This document shows positions 9,649 through 20,431 of a stretch of DNA of 64,000 nucleotides, in pieces. The DNA is from Aspidapion aeneum (Eukaryota; Arthropoda; Insecta; Coleoptera; Brentidae). The notes below the pieces were generated by a model, which was not told the DNA's origin, did not search any database, and saw nothing but the letters and a program-made list of their open reading frames with translations. Within the stretch, counting starts at the first letter, position 1; the number at the start of each line of letters is the position of its first letter. The stretch covers positions 63,529,622 to 63,593,621 of the forward strand of contig OY755038.1 of assembly GCA_963576565.1 (NCBI GenBank). The letters are read 5' to 3'. The position numbers and the translations under genes were made by a program.

Positions 9649-12600
9649 ATGGATGAACAGAATCACGGATCAAAAAGCCTTGTACCATATGACTTTGAGG
9701 ATGATTCATCAAATCATGAGTCAACTAAATCACATCACGAGTCAAATGAAGTACAGGTACAGGATGAAGTTTTAATAAGACTTTCGGATTCTGAAGGTCA
9801 GGAAGTAGATCACCCCTTGGATTTATCCAGTCCTGCGCCTGCGAGAACGCAAGAGACTCCTCAAGACCCTGTATCGAATTTATTGATCATGAACGCCCCT
9901 ATAATTGAAACCCCATTAGTCCCTCGAGCGCAGTTAAATATAGATCGTCCATCAGAACAACTTCGTTACTCTGATTCCGAAATTGCTATGAACCCAATGC
10001 CTGGACGTTTTCCAATTCAAACAAGTTCCCGTTCCCCAGCTGCAACTGGCTATCCAATTACCAGTGGAGTTAGTAGACTAAATGTCATTTCAGAACACGA
10101 TCTTCCATGTCCTAGTAGACCTCAAGTATCGAATCAAGGAACGTTTTTAAATAGAATTCGTCGTACTACTGCAAGTATGGAGAATCCCCCCAAACAATTT
10201 GACTCATGTCATTCATTAATAAGACAAGAACCTCCACGTGACTCGCGAAGTCATTGCCATTTTTCGGATGTCATGAATGAACATTCAAGTGCGTTAAGCT
10301 CTGGTATTGCACAGTCAGATTCGTGTGGACCTCGTCAGTCCAGTAGAATACAGAGTAACTTACCAAGTGAAACCAACAATTCTACAGTATCCAACCTTAT
10401 ACATAGTTCATTGCCTCAGCAGAATGTTAACTCGTCTAATCCTCAAGTAGTCGTGGATGAGCACATTAGAAATCCCAACTTGACTTTTAGATTAAATGCG
10501 CCACATGCGAGAAGAGCTTCGGAGCCTTTACTTTATCGATCGACCGCTAATAATTCCTTCGTTGTTCCAACAGACTATCGTCCCTACCATTCCGAACAAA
10601 GAAATATCGGCCGTGGATATGCTGATAGAGACAACTTTATGCGACAGAGAATAACCTCGCAAACAAATTTGCAGAGTCAACCAGAGTTTGCTGACCCCAC
10701 TCATCAAGTCCTGAGTGCATCTACAAATTTGCCCCCCTTTCTACCTTTACAAAATAATAATAACTTAGAACCAATAGAAGACAGTCCATGGCACAGAGAA
10801 ACAAATGCAAGCTATTCGCTGTTAAATCGGGCGAACGTTTCAAACCACAATTCTACTAATCTCTTACGCAGAGAATTAGATGAAGCAATTCATCGAGTTG
10901 AAAGCTTACTTAAAGAAGTCGAATGCCCGACTAATCAAGAGAATTTAGGTGATCCCTTGGGAGCTTCCCAAACGCAAGTGCAACATTTGAGTCGACAGTC
11001 TTATCGAAGAGATAATCAAACGTATACGATTCAGAATCCAGTCGTCGAACAAAGATCTCGAGTTCAATTCGAAGACATGCCCGCTAACGAGCTGCAACGT
11101 CAACCGAACTTCCATAATGAGCCTTCTTACAGAAGATCTGATACTCATCAAGGTTACCCCGCAGAACGCAATGCCGGTTATCATGCGCGAAATTATGACG
11201 CCCCTGTTAGATACGTTTATGCTGAACCTGCTCCTAGACATTATGACATGAGCAGATGGAATTTAAAATATGCTGGATATACAAGTGTAAATCGATTTCT
11301 CCAAAAACTAGAGGAACTGAGAATCTCGAGGAATATTTCAAAGGAACAGATGTTACGTTCAGCACCAGAATTTTTAGAAAAAGAAGCCGCGGACTGGTAT
11401 ACTCTTGGAGATTTTAGAAATTATGATGATTTTGTCGCTCAACTGAGAGAATACTTTCAACCTTATAACTACAAAACTGATATGTGGACTGAAATTCACA
11501 GAAGAACACAAGGAGCACAGGAAAGAGTAATAACTTTTTTTGTTGCAATAGAAAATTTATTTCGTATGCTTCCCACGATCCCCCCAGAAGAGGATCGGAT
11601 CCAAGTCATTAGAGGAAACCTTCTGCCATATATACAAGATAAACTTCCTCTCTCACAATATAACAATGTTAAAGAGCTTCTTCGAGACGCTCGTGCAGTG
11701 GAGGAAAACGAGATAAGAAAACAAAAGTTTGTACCACCACCTACAAATTACAGATCATTACTTGAGCCTGAGTTTGCATATCACAGACCTCAATACGGAG
11801 TTTCTGCTATGGAAGAATTTCCTATTCGCGAACAGTTCCCAGTTCGGGAACAATATTCGATTCAAGAAGTATCATCCATTCCAGCTGATAGTGCTCAACC
11901 ACCTTTGGTACTTCCGCAGAACGCAATAGAATATGGAAATGCTGAGATTGCAGCAATGTCCTCAAGAGTTAAATGCTTTAACTGTAAGGAATTTGGACAC
12001 GGATTTAGGCAGTGCAGTCAGCCGCTGCGTCGATTTTGCTTCAAATGTGGCTTTCGAAATGTTCTTGCGAAAGATTGCCCAGAGTGCACAAAAAAACGCC
12101 TCCGGCGCAAGGTAGAAGGTCGACACTCTTGCAACGCCGTACAAGACCAATCGTTCCCGCAATTAGGAATTTTAGAAAGTCGTGCAGTGTTAGATTTTGT
12201 CCTTGCTCATGTTCAAGGAGATCAACGACCGTACTTGGAAGTTTCAGTTTATGGTAAGAAACTTTTAGGCTTATTAGATAGTGGATCATCCCGCACTATT
12301 CTTGGAGCCGAAGGATGGAAACTTCTGAAACCCTTTTGTCGTCTTAATGTTTTAGACAGAGTTAGTTGTGTGGTCGCGAATGGCCAATCTTGTGACTCAA
12401 TTGGTACAGTTTCATTACCTTTTTGTCTTCGTGATAGAACCATAGTTCTTGATGTCTTAGTGATGCCTTCGTTGTATCATACGTTAATTCTCGGGATAGA
12501 TTTTTGGTCTAGAATAGGACTTATTCCTGATTTGCACGCAAACGAATGGACGTTTGGAGAAGGAAACCTACAGCCTGAAATTTCCTCAATACAATCATTA

Positions 12601-15306
12601 GATAACCTTACGGCTGAACAACGGGAAACTTTAACCAAAATTGTGGAAGAAACATTCTCTACAATGGGAAATAAACTTGGCTGCACCAACCTAGTAGAAC
12701 TTACAATTAAAACTGATTCTCCTCCTATAAAGCAACGATACTATCCAATATCCCCCGCACTACTAAAGGAAGTACATGCTGAATTAGATCAGATGCTTGC
12801 TGATGGAATAGTTGAACCCTCCGATTCACCTTGGGCTTCTCCCATTGTAATGGTAAAAAAGAAAAGCGGAGACTGGAGATTTTGTATAAATTATAAAGCT
12901 TTAAATAAAGTAACAACTCCAGATGCATATCCTCTTCCGTATGTTAGTGCTACACTTGATAAGTTGCGAGATGCAAAATACTTGAGCACTCTTGACATCA
13001 AATCTGCGTATTGGCAGATTCCTGTGGCAAAGGAGAGCAGACCGCTTACAGCATTTACTGTGCCCTCCCGAGGCTTGTTCCAATTCAAAAGAATGCCTTT
13101 TGGCCTTATGAATGCTCCGGCTGTGTGGCAGCGATTAATAGAAAGAGTCGTAGGTAACTCAGGAGACCTAAGCAACTACGTTTTTATGTATTTAGACGAT
13201 ATTATTATCTGTACACCTGATTTTGAGACCCATATTCGAGTCCTTAAAGCAGTTATCGAAAAAATTGTTCAAGCAGGTCTTTCACTTAATAAGGAGAAGT
13301 GTATCTTCTGTAAATCTGAGCTTAGATATTTAGGGTATGTAATCAACTGTGCTGGATTAATGGTAGATCCATCCAAGGTCGAAGCAATTGTCCAAATACC
13401 ACCCCCTACAAATGTGAAAGAAGTTCGTCGAATAGTAGGTCTTGCCTCTTGGTATCGAAGGTTCGTGCCAAACTTTTCCAGTCTTCTTGCCCCTCTGACG
13501 GCGCTTACGCGTAAAAATGTCAAGTTTTGTTGGAGTGAGGAGTGTGATTCTGCTTTTCGTTCTGTTAAGGAATATTTAATTAAGGCCCCGGTGTTGTGTT
13601 GTCCGAATTTTGAATTACCGTTTACAATTCAGTGTGATGCGTCCGATTATGGCCTCGGAGCTGTTCTTACACAAGTTCAGGATGGTGTAGAACACGTAAT
13701 TTGTTATCTGAGTCGGTCTCTAACTAAAAACGAACGAAAATTTACTGTGACCGAGAAAGAAGCGTTAGCTGTCCTTTTTGCTATCGAAAAGCTTCGGCCG
13801 TATATTGAAGGAACGAAATTCACGGTGATAACCGACCACTGGAGTCTTAAGTGGTTGAACTCGATAAAAGATCCTGTTGGTAGAATAGCTAGATGGGCTC
13901 TCAGGCTTCAACAATACGACTTTGACATCGTGCATAGGAAAGGAAAAGAAAATGTTGTTCCTGATGCCTTATCTCGTTGTGTTCCTCCGGTAGATGCTGT
14001 TGATGTCGCACCTTTGAATGATTTCACGGATGATCTTAGAAACACCACTGATAAATGGTACAGGTCGATGTGTGTCAAGGTTGTAAAATCTCCTTCAAAA
14101 TACCCTCTATGGTGGTTGGAAAATGGCATTTTATTTAAAAGAAGCAATCTGCCATATCCAGGCCTTTCACTGCCTGAAGATATGTGGTTAATAGTTGTTC
14201 CGACAGAGCTGCGGACTAGGATTATTTCAGAAAGTCATGATCCTCCAACTTGTGGACATCCTGGTGTATCAAAAACTCTCGCTAGAATTGGACAAAAATA
14301 TTACTGGTCCTGTATGAGGCAAGATGTTGTCAAGTACGTGAAACGTTGTCACACTTGTCTAAAGGTAAAGTCATCTAATCAAGCACCAGCAGGTCAAATG
14401 TTAAGTCAACAACCTACTGCTACTAGACCATGGCAGGTTGTCAGTACCGATCTTGTTGGACCTTTGGTAAGATCCACATCTGGATATAAGTATATTTTAA
14501 GTGTATGCGATGTTTTTACGAAATATGTTTATTTCTTTCCCCTAAGAAATGCTACTGCCGCTAGTGTGGTTCGATGGTGGGAAGATCACGTTATTCTAGT
14601 TAATGGAGCTCCCGAAAAAGTACTCGCGGATAATGGAACGCAATTTAAGAGTGGTTTGTTCCAGAATATGATGCGAGATTATGGAGTAAAACTTCACTAT
14701 ACCGCCAACTATCATCCACAAGCTAATCCCGTTGAGCGAGTACACCGAACGTTAAAAACAATGCTCTCTTGTTATGTGGAAAATGATCACAAGAAGTGGG
14801 ATAAACTAATACCCAAAATAGCTTGCGCTATACGATCAGCTCGACATGAAGTTACGGGTCACACTCCCAATTTGATAAACTTTGGAAGAGAAATCCGCTT
14901 TGAGACTAAACCAGACGCAAATAAACCTATTCACCTTCCAAGTGACGTAGATCCGCCTAATCCCCCTGAAAAATCAAAACTACTTCAAAAACTTTTCTCT
15001 GAAGTTCATAATAAACTTACGAAAGCCTACCAAGGTTCCCGCGAGAAATATAACTTACGACGGAGAAATGTCAAATTTACCGTTGGACAAGAGGTCTATA
15101 AGCGAAACTTTAAGATTTCAGATGCTGCAAAAAATTTTACAGCGAAACTAAATCCAAATTATTCCGGACCATTCAAGATTAAAAATGTTGTCAGTCCTTG
15201 GTCCTATGAGCTCATTGATTCTAATGGAAAAAACTTAGGAATCTGGAATATAAAAGACCTAAAAGCGCGTCCTCCCGATCAATTAGAAGAGTCACTGACG
15301 ATGTAG
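9649..15306 (+). CDS. gag-pol: Gypsy Gag-Pol polyprotein, 1885 aa, intact
   Basis: Residues 1-530 are low-complexity and polar. A Gag capsid-like region spans about 534-700. Two zinc knuckles follow: a full CCHC at 776 and a second in which Val replaces His, as is common in arthropod Gypsy Gag. The protease has its catalytic DSG at 877-879. The reverse transcriptase (about 1060-1230) has YLDD at 1181-1184. RNase H has its first Asp at 1330. Integrase has an HHCC finger (His 1530 to Cys 1567), the catalytic triad Asp1601, Asp1661, Glu1696, and a C-terminal GPF/Y-type module near 1840. No chromodomain or envelope is present. I chose the ATG at 9649 (AAAATGG, good Kozak context); the frame stays open upstream only to a non-ATG codon at 9607. 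All catalytic motifs are present with no stop or frameshift. Gag and Pol share one frame, so no frameshift signal is needed. Confidence 0.95.
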   Translation: MDEQNHGSKSLVPYDFEDDSSNHESTKSHHESNEVQVQDEVLIRLSDSEGQEVDHPLDLSSPAPARTQETPQDPVSNLLIMNAPIIETPLVPRAQLNIDRPSEQLRYSDSEIAMNPMPGRFPIQTSSRSPAATGYPITSGVSRLNVISEHDLPCPSRPQVSNQGTFLNRIRRTTASMENPPKQFDSCHSLIRQEPPRDSRSHCHFSDVMNEHSSALSSGIAQSDSCGPRQSSRIQSNLPSETNNSTVSNLIHSSLPQQNVNSSNPQVVVDEHIRNPNLTFRLNAPHARRASEPLLYRSTANNSFVVPTDYRPYHSEQRNIGRGYADRDNFMRQRITSQTNLQSQPEFADPTHQVLSASTNLPPFLPLQNNNNLEPIEDSPWHRETNASYSLLNRANVSNHNSTNLLRRELDEAIHRVESLLKEVECPTNQENLGDPLGASQTQVQHLSRQSYRRDNQTYTIQNPVVEQRSRVQFEDMPANELQRQPNFHNEPSYRRSDTHQGYPAERNAGYHARNYDAPVRYVYAEPAPRHYDMSRWNLKYAGYTSVNRFLQKLEELRISRNISKEQMLRSAPEFLEKEAADWYTLGDFRNYDDFVAQLREYFQPYNYKTDMWTEIHRRTQGAQERVITFFVAIENLFRMLPTIPPEEDRIQVIRGNLLPYIQDKLPLSQYNNVKELLRDARAVEENEIRKQKFVPPPTNYRSLLEPEFAYHRPQYGVSAMEEFPIREQFPVREQYSIQEVSSIPADSAQPPLVLPQNAIEYGNAEIAAMSSRVKCFNCKEFGHGFRQCSQPLRRFCFKCGFRNVLAKDCPECTKKRLRRKVEGRHSCNAVQDQSFPQLGILESRAVLDFVLAHVQGDQRPYLEVSVYGKKLLGLLDSGSSRTILGAEGWKLLKPFCRLNVLDRVSCVVANGQSCDSIGTVSLPFCLRDRTIVLDVLVMPSLYHTLILGIDFWSRIGLIPDLHANEWTFGEGNLQPEISSIQSLDNLTAEQRETLTKIVEETFSTMGNKLGCTNLVELTIKTDSPPIKQRYYPISPALLKEVHAELDQMLADGIVEPSDSPWASPIVMVKKKSGDWRFCINYKALNKVTTPDAYPLPYVSATLDKLRDAKYLSTLDIKSAYWQIPVAKESRPLTAFTVPSRGLFQFKRMPFGLMNAPAVWQRLIERVVGNSGDLSNYVFMYLDDIIICTPDFETHIRVLKAVIEKIVQAGLSLNKEKCIFCKSELRYLGYVINCAGLMVDPSKVEAIVQIPPPTNVKEVRRIVGLASWYRRFVPNFSSLLAPLTALTRKNVKFCWSEECDSAFRSVKEYLIKAPVLCCPNFELPFTIQCDASDYGLGAVLTQVQDGVEHVICYLSRSLTKNERKFTVTEKEALAVLFAIEKLRPYIEGTKFTVITDHWSLKWLNSIKDPVGRIARWALRLQQYDFDIVHRKGKENVVPDALSRCVPPVDAVDVAPLNDFTDDLRNTTDKWYRSMCVKVVKSPSKYPLWWLENGILFKRSNLPYPGLSLPEDMWLIVVPTELRTRIISESHDPPTCGHPGVSKTLARIGQKYYWSCMRQDVVKYVKRCHTCLKVKSSNQAPAGQMLSQQPTATRPWQVVSTDLVGPLVRSTSGYKYILSVCDVFTKYVYFFPLRNATAASVVRWWEDHVILVNGAPEKVLADNGTQFKSGLFQNMMRDYGVKLHYTANYHPQANPVERVHRTLKTMLSCYVENDHKKWDKLIPKIACAIRSARHEVTGHTPNLINFGREIRFETKPDANKPIHLPSDVDPPNPPEKSKLLQKLFSEVHNKLTKAYQGSREKYNLRRRNVKFTVGQEVYKRNFKISDAAKNFTAKLNPNYSGPFKIKNVVSPWSYELIDSNGKNLGIWNIKDLKARPPDQLEESLTM

Positions 15307-15445
15307 TTAAGGCTTTGTCACGTTCCATGCTACTACCAATTTTTAATAATGAAAGAGAATATCTTGTAGAGTGGAAATTTAAGATCTTGTAGCATTTATG
15401 ACGCATTTACCCGCTTGAGAAATTTTTCTTAGGAAAAATTTTATT

Positions 15446-15457
15446 AAGGGGGAGAGG
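15446..15457 (+). promoter_or_regulatory. Gypsy polypurine tract
   Basis: AAGGGGGAGAGG lies three bases before the 3' LTR. Such a purine run resists RNase H and primes plus-strand DNA synthesis in LTR elements. Between the pol stop (15306) and this tract nothing else is recognisable. Confidence 0.85.
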
Positions 15458-15460
15458 TGT

Positions 15461-17870
15461 TGTAACGTGTCAAAAATTCCAGGCCAAAATATGAACAAAT
15501 AATGAACGAAAACTACATAACTCACTCCTTTTATTTAGGTTTTAGGTTAAGTAAAATCATAATTAATTACTATAAGGTTACCTTTCTTAATTAGGAGTAT
15601 AGTCTCACCTTGTTCTATGTTTATAGTCCATTGGGACATGAGTCTGTGCCAGCTTATAAGTTCTGGTTACGGATTTCAGGCAACCTTGCATTGTAAATTG
15701 TTTTAAGCCTCGGTTAGAAAAATAGCCAGCTTGGTTTTCTACTCAGCACAGTCTCATCTTGCCTTGGGTTAATAGTGCAGTTTCTATCATTGGAAAATGG
15801 TTCTTTTTGAGGAAAATCCGGAAAACAGTCCTAAAAGTGAACCCAAACTATCAATGTTCTGATGACTAAATTGAATTGTGTCCTGGTTTTTACCTTAACT
15901 TTTGTGCTAACAATTATCCTAGTGAAGTCCTGATCTGTTTTCACACCGCGTTTTCCACTAGTTTTTCATCATTTTTAGCGATTTTCCTCACACCTTGAAA
16001 ATTTGTTTTGTTTTGAAAATATGTTCTGTGACACAGCTGAATTTTGACAGATGCGATGTAGCCAGATGTACTAGAACTTAACTGAGACTGCTACTTTTCT
16101 AGCGCTATCCTCTTGGGAAAACTTGTGTTATTTTCTGGAGAAGTACGGTGGTTGTGCTAGTTAAATTTATTCTTCATCAAGCCCCTCAAGGCCAGCGTAA
16201 ATACCGTTGTAGAAGCCATAATTTAAAAGTGACTCGAACAATGTAATGTTTTCAATCAACCAACAACACTGTAGTGACGTCACTCTGAAACCACACATAG
16301 AACAAGTAGATCGTAGAATCTGGTTAGAAAAGTCGAGAGAGATTTGGATTTGCCTTTTACCGCACATAGAACAAGTAGATCGTAGAATCTGGTTAGAAAA
16401 GTCGAGAGAGATTTGGATTTGCCTTTTAAAACCCTTTTTTTTGGTGGCTTGGTCCTAGATGGTCGATTTTGATTTTGGGCCCCTTTTTCGCCAAATAAGT
16501 TTTTGGGAAAAATCGCGAGGTTGTTTAAGAGAACCCTCATATTGTAGGCCCTCCCGTTTAGCTAATGAATTCACAGTGAATTATTAGCATATGTGTTAAA
16601 TCACAGAATTGACGGGACAAACATATCGCCATGTGGGGTAAGTTCGTTTTTTTAGTGCAGTCCTTTCTTTATATTTCATTCTTTTTGTGCCCAGTAAGGC
16701 CTTGTATGCTAAACAAAGCCTTCTTTGGTTGCAGGCCATCTGAGAACTTCTGCTAGAGAAAAGTCTGCATCTTATGCCGCCAACACTTTTAGGCCGTCCA
16801 CCATCTAGAGGTAATATAGTCTTTTTCTTAATAAAACCGTACATAAAGTAATGATCATATGACTTTTAATTAAACTACAATGATCTACTGGTTTCCTAAC
16901 ACCTTGTTCCTTGTTTTAGGCCTTCTTCTTTTATTGATTATCTTCCGTCTGAGTCAACCTATTGGCCCTCTGCACTTGTCTCCCTCTTTGCTACCTTCTA
17001 GAAGAGGCCAACATTTTGTTGACAAACCATAGCCCTTTGAGTTCCATGTCTTGGGTTCCGACCAAGCTGGATAAGTACGGAGATTCTCAGATATGTTGAG
17101 GTGGTAACTATAGCGTAACAATCTAATGTGCCCCTTTCCATACATTCCTGCCCTGGTGCCCTTATCACAATTTGAGTATTTAATAATTACATTAACATTT
17201 AAAACTACACATAAACAGTTATTCTAAATGTAGGTTACTAAATAAATAACAAGGGTCCCTTGCGCAAGTGACACTAGAGTAAAGAACTTACTTAACTTTG
17301 TGATACCAAATGCCTAGAAATAGTTTTCGGAGATTTGTAATTTTTAGTTAGAATAAGGATGAGACTGCCATACTACCTGTTATTTAGTTTTGAATGTGGA
17401 AACTTTTAAATGATGTATAATACATTTATTTTTGGAAAAGTGATATTTTATTTGAGAACGAAGGTTCCCACTTTTCTTGTTAGTTTTAGTTTGCATTAGG
17501 CCTCCTTTGGTCAAAGTGGGTGGCGCCATTTACATCAAATTTGAAGCTTTACCCCCCCTACTCTCCATACTTAAGCTTCCGGGTATAAACCAAAAGGAGG
17601 TTCCTTTTCCATAAAATAAATTGTGTAATCACCACCCACACTTAGTGAGCTCTCTACCTAGCTCGATATTTTGTCAGGCACAGGCTGGTAACTTTGGAAT
17701 CAGTGATAATACCTGGCCAGCTGTGATAAACTGTCTAGTAGAAAAATAACTGATACAATTTCTTGTTACAAAATATATAAACCAGTAGTAAGAAAGAAGC
17801 CAGTACAAATTGGCAGTTCAAGAAGTTTTAAACTGGTTCTTAAACTGGTACTCATTGATAAGTTGGTACA
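15461..17870 (+). repeat. Gypsy 3' LTR (2410 bp)
   Basis: It has the same length and sequence as the 5' LTR at a constant offset of 9960 bases, including the 69-bp duplication (16294-16428), the AATAAA (17615) and the TATA box (17774). Because the two LTRs are made identical at insertion, the lack of visible differences implies a very young copy, or a recent gene conversion or assembly copy. Confidence 0.95.
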
Positions 17871-17874
17871 AATT
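17871..17874. repeat. Target site duplication AATT (right copy)
   Basis: This is the partner of 5497-5500. Removing the Gypsy element and one AATT rejoins the LINE reading. Confidence 0.85.
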
Positions 17875-18890
17875 CTAGAAGCCGCGCTCTGAAAGTATCA
17901 GTAGACGTACAGCCGAACCATCTTCTCAACTATTTAAACCAAGAGTTTTGTCATCTTCCAACTGATCTTCTGCCTTGTACCTTTTCCTCAATTATCAGTC
18001 CAAGCAGTTCATATTTCTCACATCTTATTACATGCCCAATATATCTGGTCTTTCTTTCTTTGATTGTAATGAGAAGTTGAACTGGTTTTGTGTATTTGGT
18101 CATGTACAGCTTCATTGGTTATTCTTTGTACCCACGATATGTTTAGCATGCATCTATAACAGTACATCTCAAACGCCTCAAGTATCTTCTCTGTAATTTC
18201 ATCGAGAGTGACACCCGTACAACAAAATGAAAAACACATATCATCTGACAATCCGCATTCGGAGGTCCAGGTTGATGTCACGGGAGATAAAAAACTGTTT
18301 CATGTTAATGAACGCCTCTCTCGCTTGTTCAATTCGTGACATAATTTCTACTTTGGGATCGCACTGGCAATTGACGTTTGGACCCAAATATTTGAACGTT
18401 TTGACTTGTTCTAAGATACGTCCATTTACTGTTAAGTTGGCAACAGTATTTGATTTTGCAAACACTAGTAATTTCGCTGTATTGAAATATACGGTCCATC
18501 ATAAACTTTAGGTTTTCTATAATATCTGCAAGAATTATGGTATAATCTTCATATCGGATGTTGCTTATTACTATTCCATTGACTTTTATAACTTTTAACA
18601 TGTCATCCTCTCCAAAAATAGTTAAACAACAATGGCGATAAGACAGCTCTCTAACCCATTTTTTTTTTATCAGTGTAGCTTCAGATGTTTTCAAACTACA
18701 ACTCTATTGGAACCAATACAGCTGTGAGATAATATTAATTTCTTCCTTGTCAATACCGTCCTGTTTTACGCAGCCGAAGGCTTTACGATAATCAATGAAA
18801 CAAGTATACTCATTAAGAGCCTCACGTGTGCCATAACCATTCTTGAACTCAAACTGAGCGCTATCCACTTGGATGTCACATTTTCTTGAA
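17871..18890 (-). pseudogene. RTE-like LINE reverse transcriptase relic
   Basis: Read on the minus strand, this is the C-terminal half of a non-LTR reverse transcriptase, broken by frameshifts and stops. In order I see a segment like QFEFKNGYGTREAL then CFIDYRKAFG (near 18754-18880, with an internal deletion), a decayed active-site box YEDYT in place of YADDT (near 18560), a YLGPNVN block with RIEQAREAFINMK (18290-18400), and EAFEMYCYRCMLNISWV (near 18120-18170). These blocks and their order fit the RTE/BovB-like clade. The relic continues at 5431-5500 beyond the Gypsy element. The loss of the catalytic Asp pair means it is dead. Confidence 0.8.
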
Positions 18891-20310
18891 TAATTCTCAA
18901 AAATATTTTTTTTTCTGATTTTTAATTAGTACTTTATTCCAGTGGCAGCTAGTGACTTTAAGAATAGGTGATGCGGCAATGCCCTCCGCGTTACTTTTCT
19001 CAAAAGCGATTTTTAAAATTTTGGACTTATACCATCCGAACCTTAGTCGATTTATTTCCGCTTAATATGTGGTAGGGCTTTATAGTTAAAAAAAAATTTT
19101 ATCACCGTCCTTTCACCCCAAAACTATACAACATAAAGCAATGCAAACTAAATATTGTGCGAAACAATAAAAATGAACACAATATCTCAGCGCAGGATAT
19201 CAGCAACGTACGCAGGTTGCCTCACTTGATACAGGCGATACACGAGAGACGTCATGACAACCACGGAATGTCGCCAAACGTCAAGGAAGCTGCTTTATAG
19301 GACTTGTAAGTTATTGCAAAGTATGCTATAAAATATGTGGCAAGATGAGCCTCGAATACAAGGTATAATATATTATATTATCCGAAAAAGAATGACGTAT
19401 GCAGCGTACTAGTTCAGAAACAAAGATCAGGGTTGAATGTCTTGCTTAATCTATTTTCTTTCCTCAATATTAAACTATTACTATTCTTATAACTTTTTAA
19501 CTAAGGCGCATAATCAAAAGGCATAAAAATCACCATGAATAAGTTGTTTGCTGATTCAAACTGTCCGTTTTTTAAATAAAATTGTTTTATATGCCAAATG
19601 CATTAATAATGGTATAGGATTTGGCACCTGTATACAGGATGGTCCAAAAAGGACACTTTGACCTACACTGTGACGTTGAGTTTTGATTTTAAGACATTTT
19701 CCAATACAGCCATAAACCTAAAAACTAAATATCGGCTTTAAGGTGTAAACCCGATACGAGTTTTCTATAAAGTTACTATAAAAACCCACAGCCAAAAATA
19801 AAAATCGACGCTTCCGAGCGATTTAAAAATACAAACGTTTAAATTTTTAAAGAATTTGGTTTAGCCTATGTAGCCACACCGTATAAAATTTGTACAAAAA
19901 AAATACAGTTAAATCAAGCCTCTAAAAATTTTTGCACTAGAGCTTGCTTCGATTCCAACAAAAGGCAAAAACAGTTTTTTTGTGCCTTTTCCTTTCACTT
20001 ATCCACAATTTGATGTCCTCGTAACCTCGAATGGAAAATAGTTGTTGGCCAACAACGCTGTCGAGGACGCGTTCTAGCACACTTTTCTTTCAGTTTTATT
20101 CGTTCTTGCAGTCAAGTTTATTGCGACGTTGTTATCAAGTTTGGGAACGAACGTAAAACCCAAGTATAAAATAAAGTATGTCCAAATTTATTTATTTATT
20201 TCTGTTTTCGTATTTAATAATTTTTACAAAAAACTTGAGGCACCAGTTTAAATTACAAATAATACATATACATATTTTGTTTAATATTTGTAGTATTTCG
20301 ACGCGGGACA
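18891..20310. other. Unassigned AT-rich DNA
   Basis: No coding region, RNA gene or clear repeat was recognised. The first part may be the upstream portion of the LINE relic, too decayed to read. Confidence 0.4.
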
Positions 20311-20431
20311 CAGGGCCGTCGCTAGACTACTAGGCGCCTGGAGCAAGACGGGGAATATGCCGCCCTCCCTCAGCTTTTTTCCTCACCACTGCAAGTTTTT
20401 GTGTTATTTCCTTACTTAAACGGTGCCAGTG
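20311..20431. repeat. Dispersed repeat fragment, CAGGGCCGTCGCTAG family
   Basis: It starts CAGGGCCGTCGCTAGA and, after a variable GC-rich stretch, shares CCTCACCACTGCAAGTTTTT and the following ~45 bases with 39046-39142. The CAGGG start resembles hAT transposon termini. Only one end is seen, so the full extent is unknown. Confidence 0.6.

Larger units (their letters stand above)
5501..17870 (+). mobile_element. Complete Gypsy (Ty3-like) LTR retrotransposon, 12370 bp
   Basis: The element has every expected part in order: LTR (5501-7910), primer binding site (7914), long leader, one Gag-Pol frame (9649-15306), polypurine tract (15446-15457) and LTR (15461-17870). AATT target duplications flank it. 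Pol order is protease, reverse transcriptase, RNase H, integrase, which defines Ty3/Gypsy. Only 154 bases separate the pol stop from the 3' LTR, so there is no envelope gene. I see no difference between the LTRs over 2410 bases, and the coding frame is unbroken. Both point to a very recent insertion that may still be competent. It lies inside an older RTE-like LINE. Confidence 0.95.

Noticed and set aside
15307..15460. A possible envelope gene after Gypsy pol
   Set aside because: Only 154 bases remain before the LTR, with no frame.
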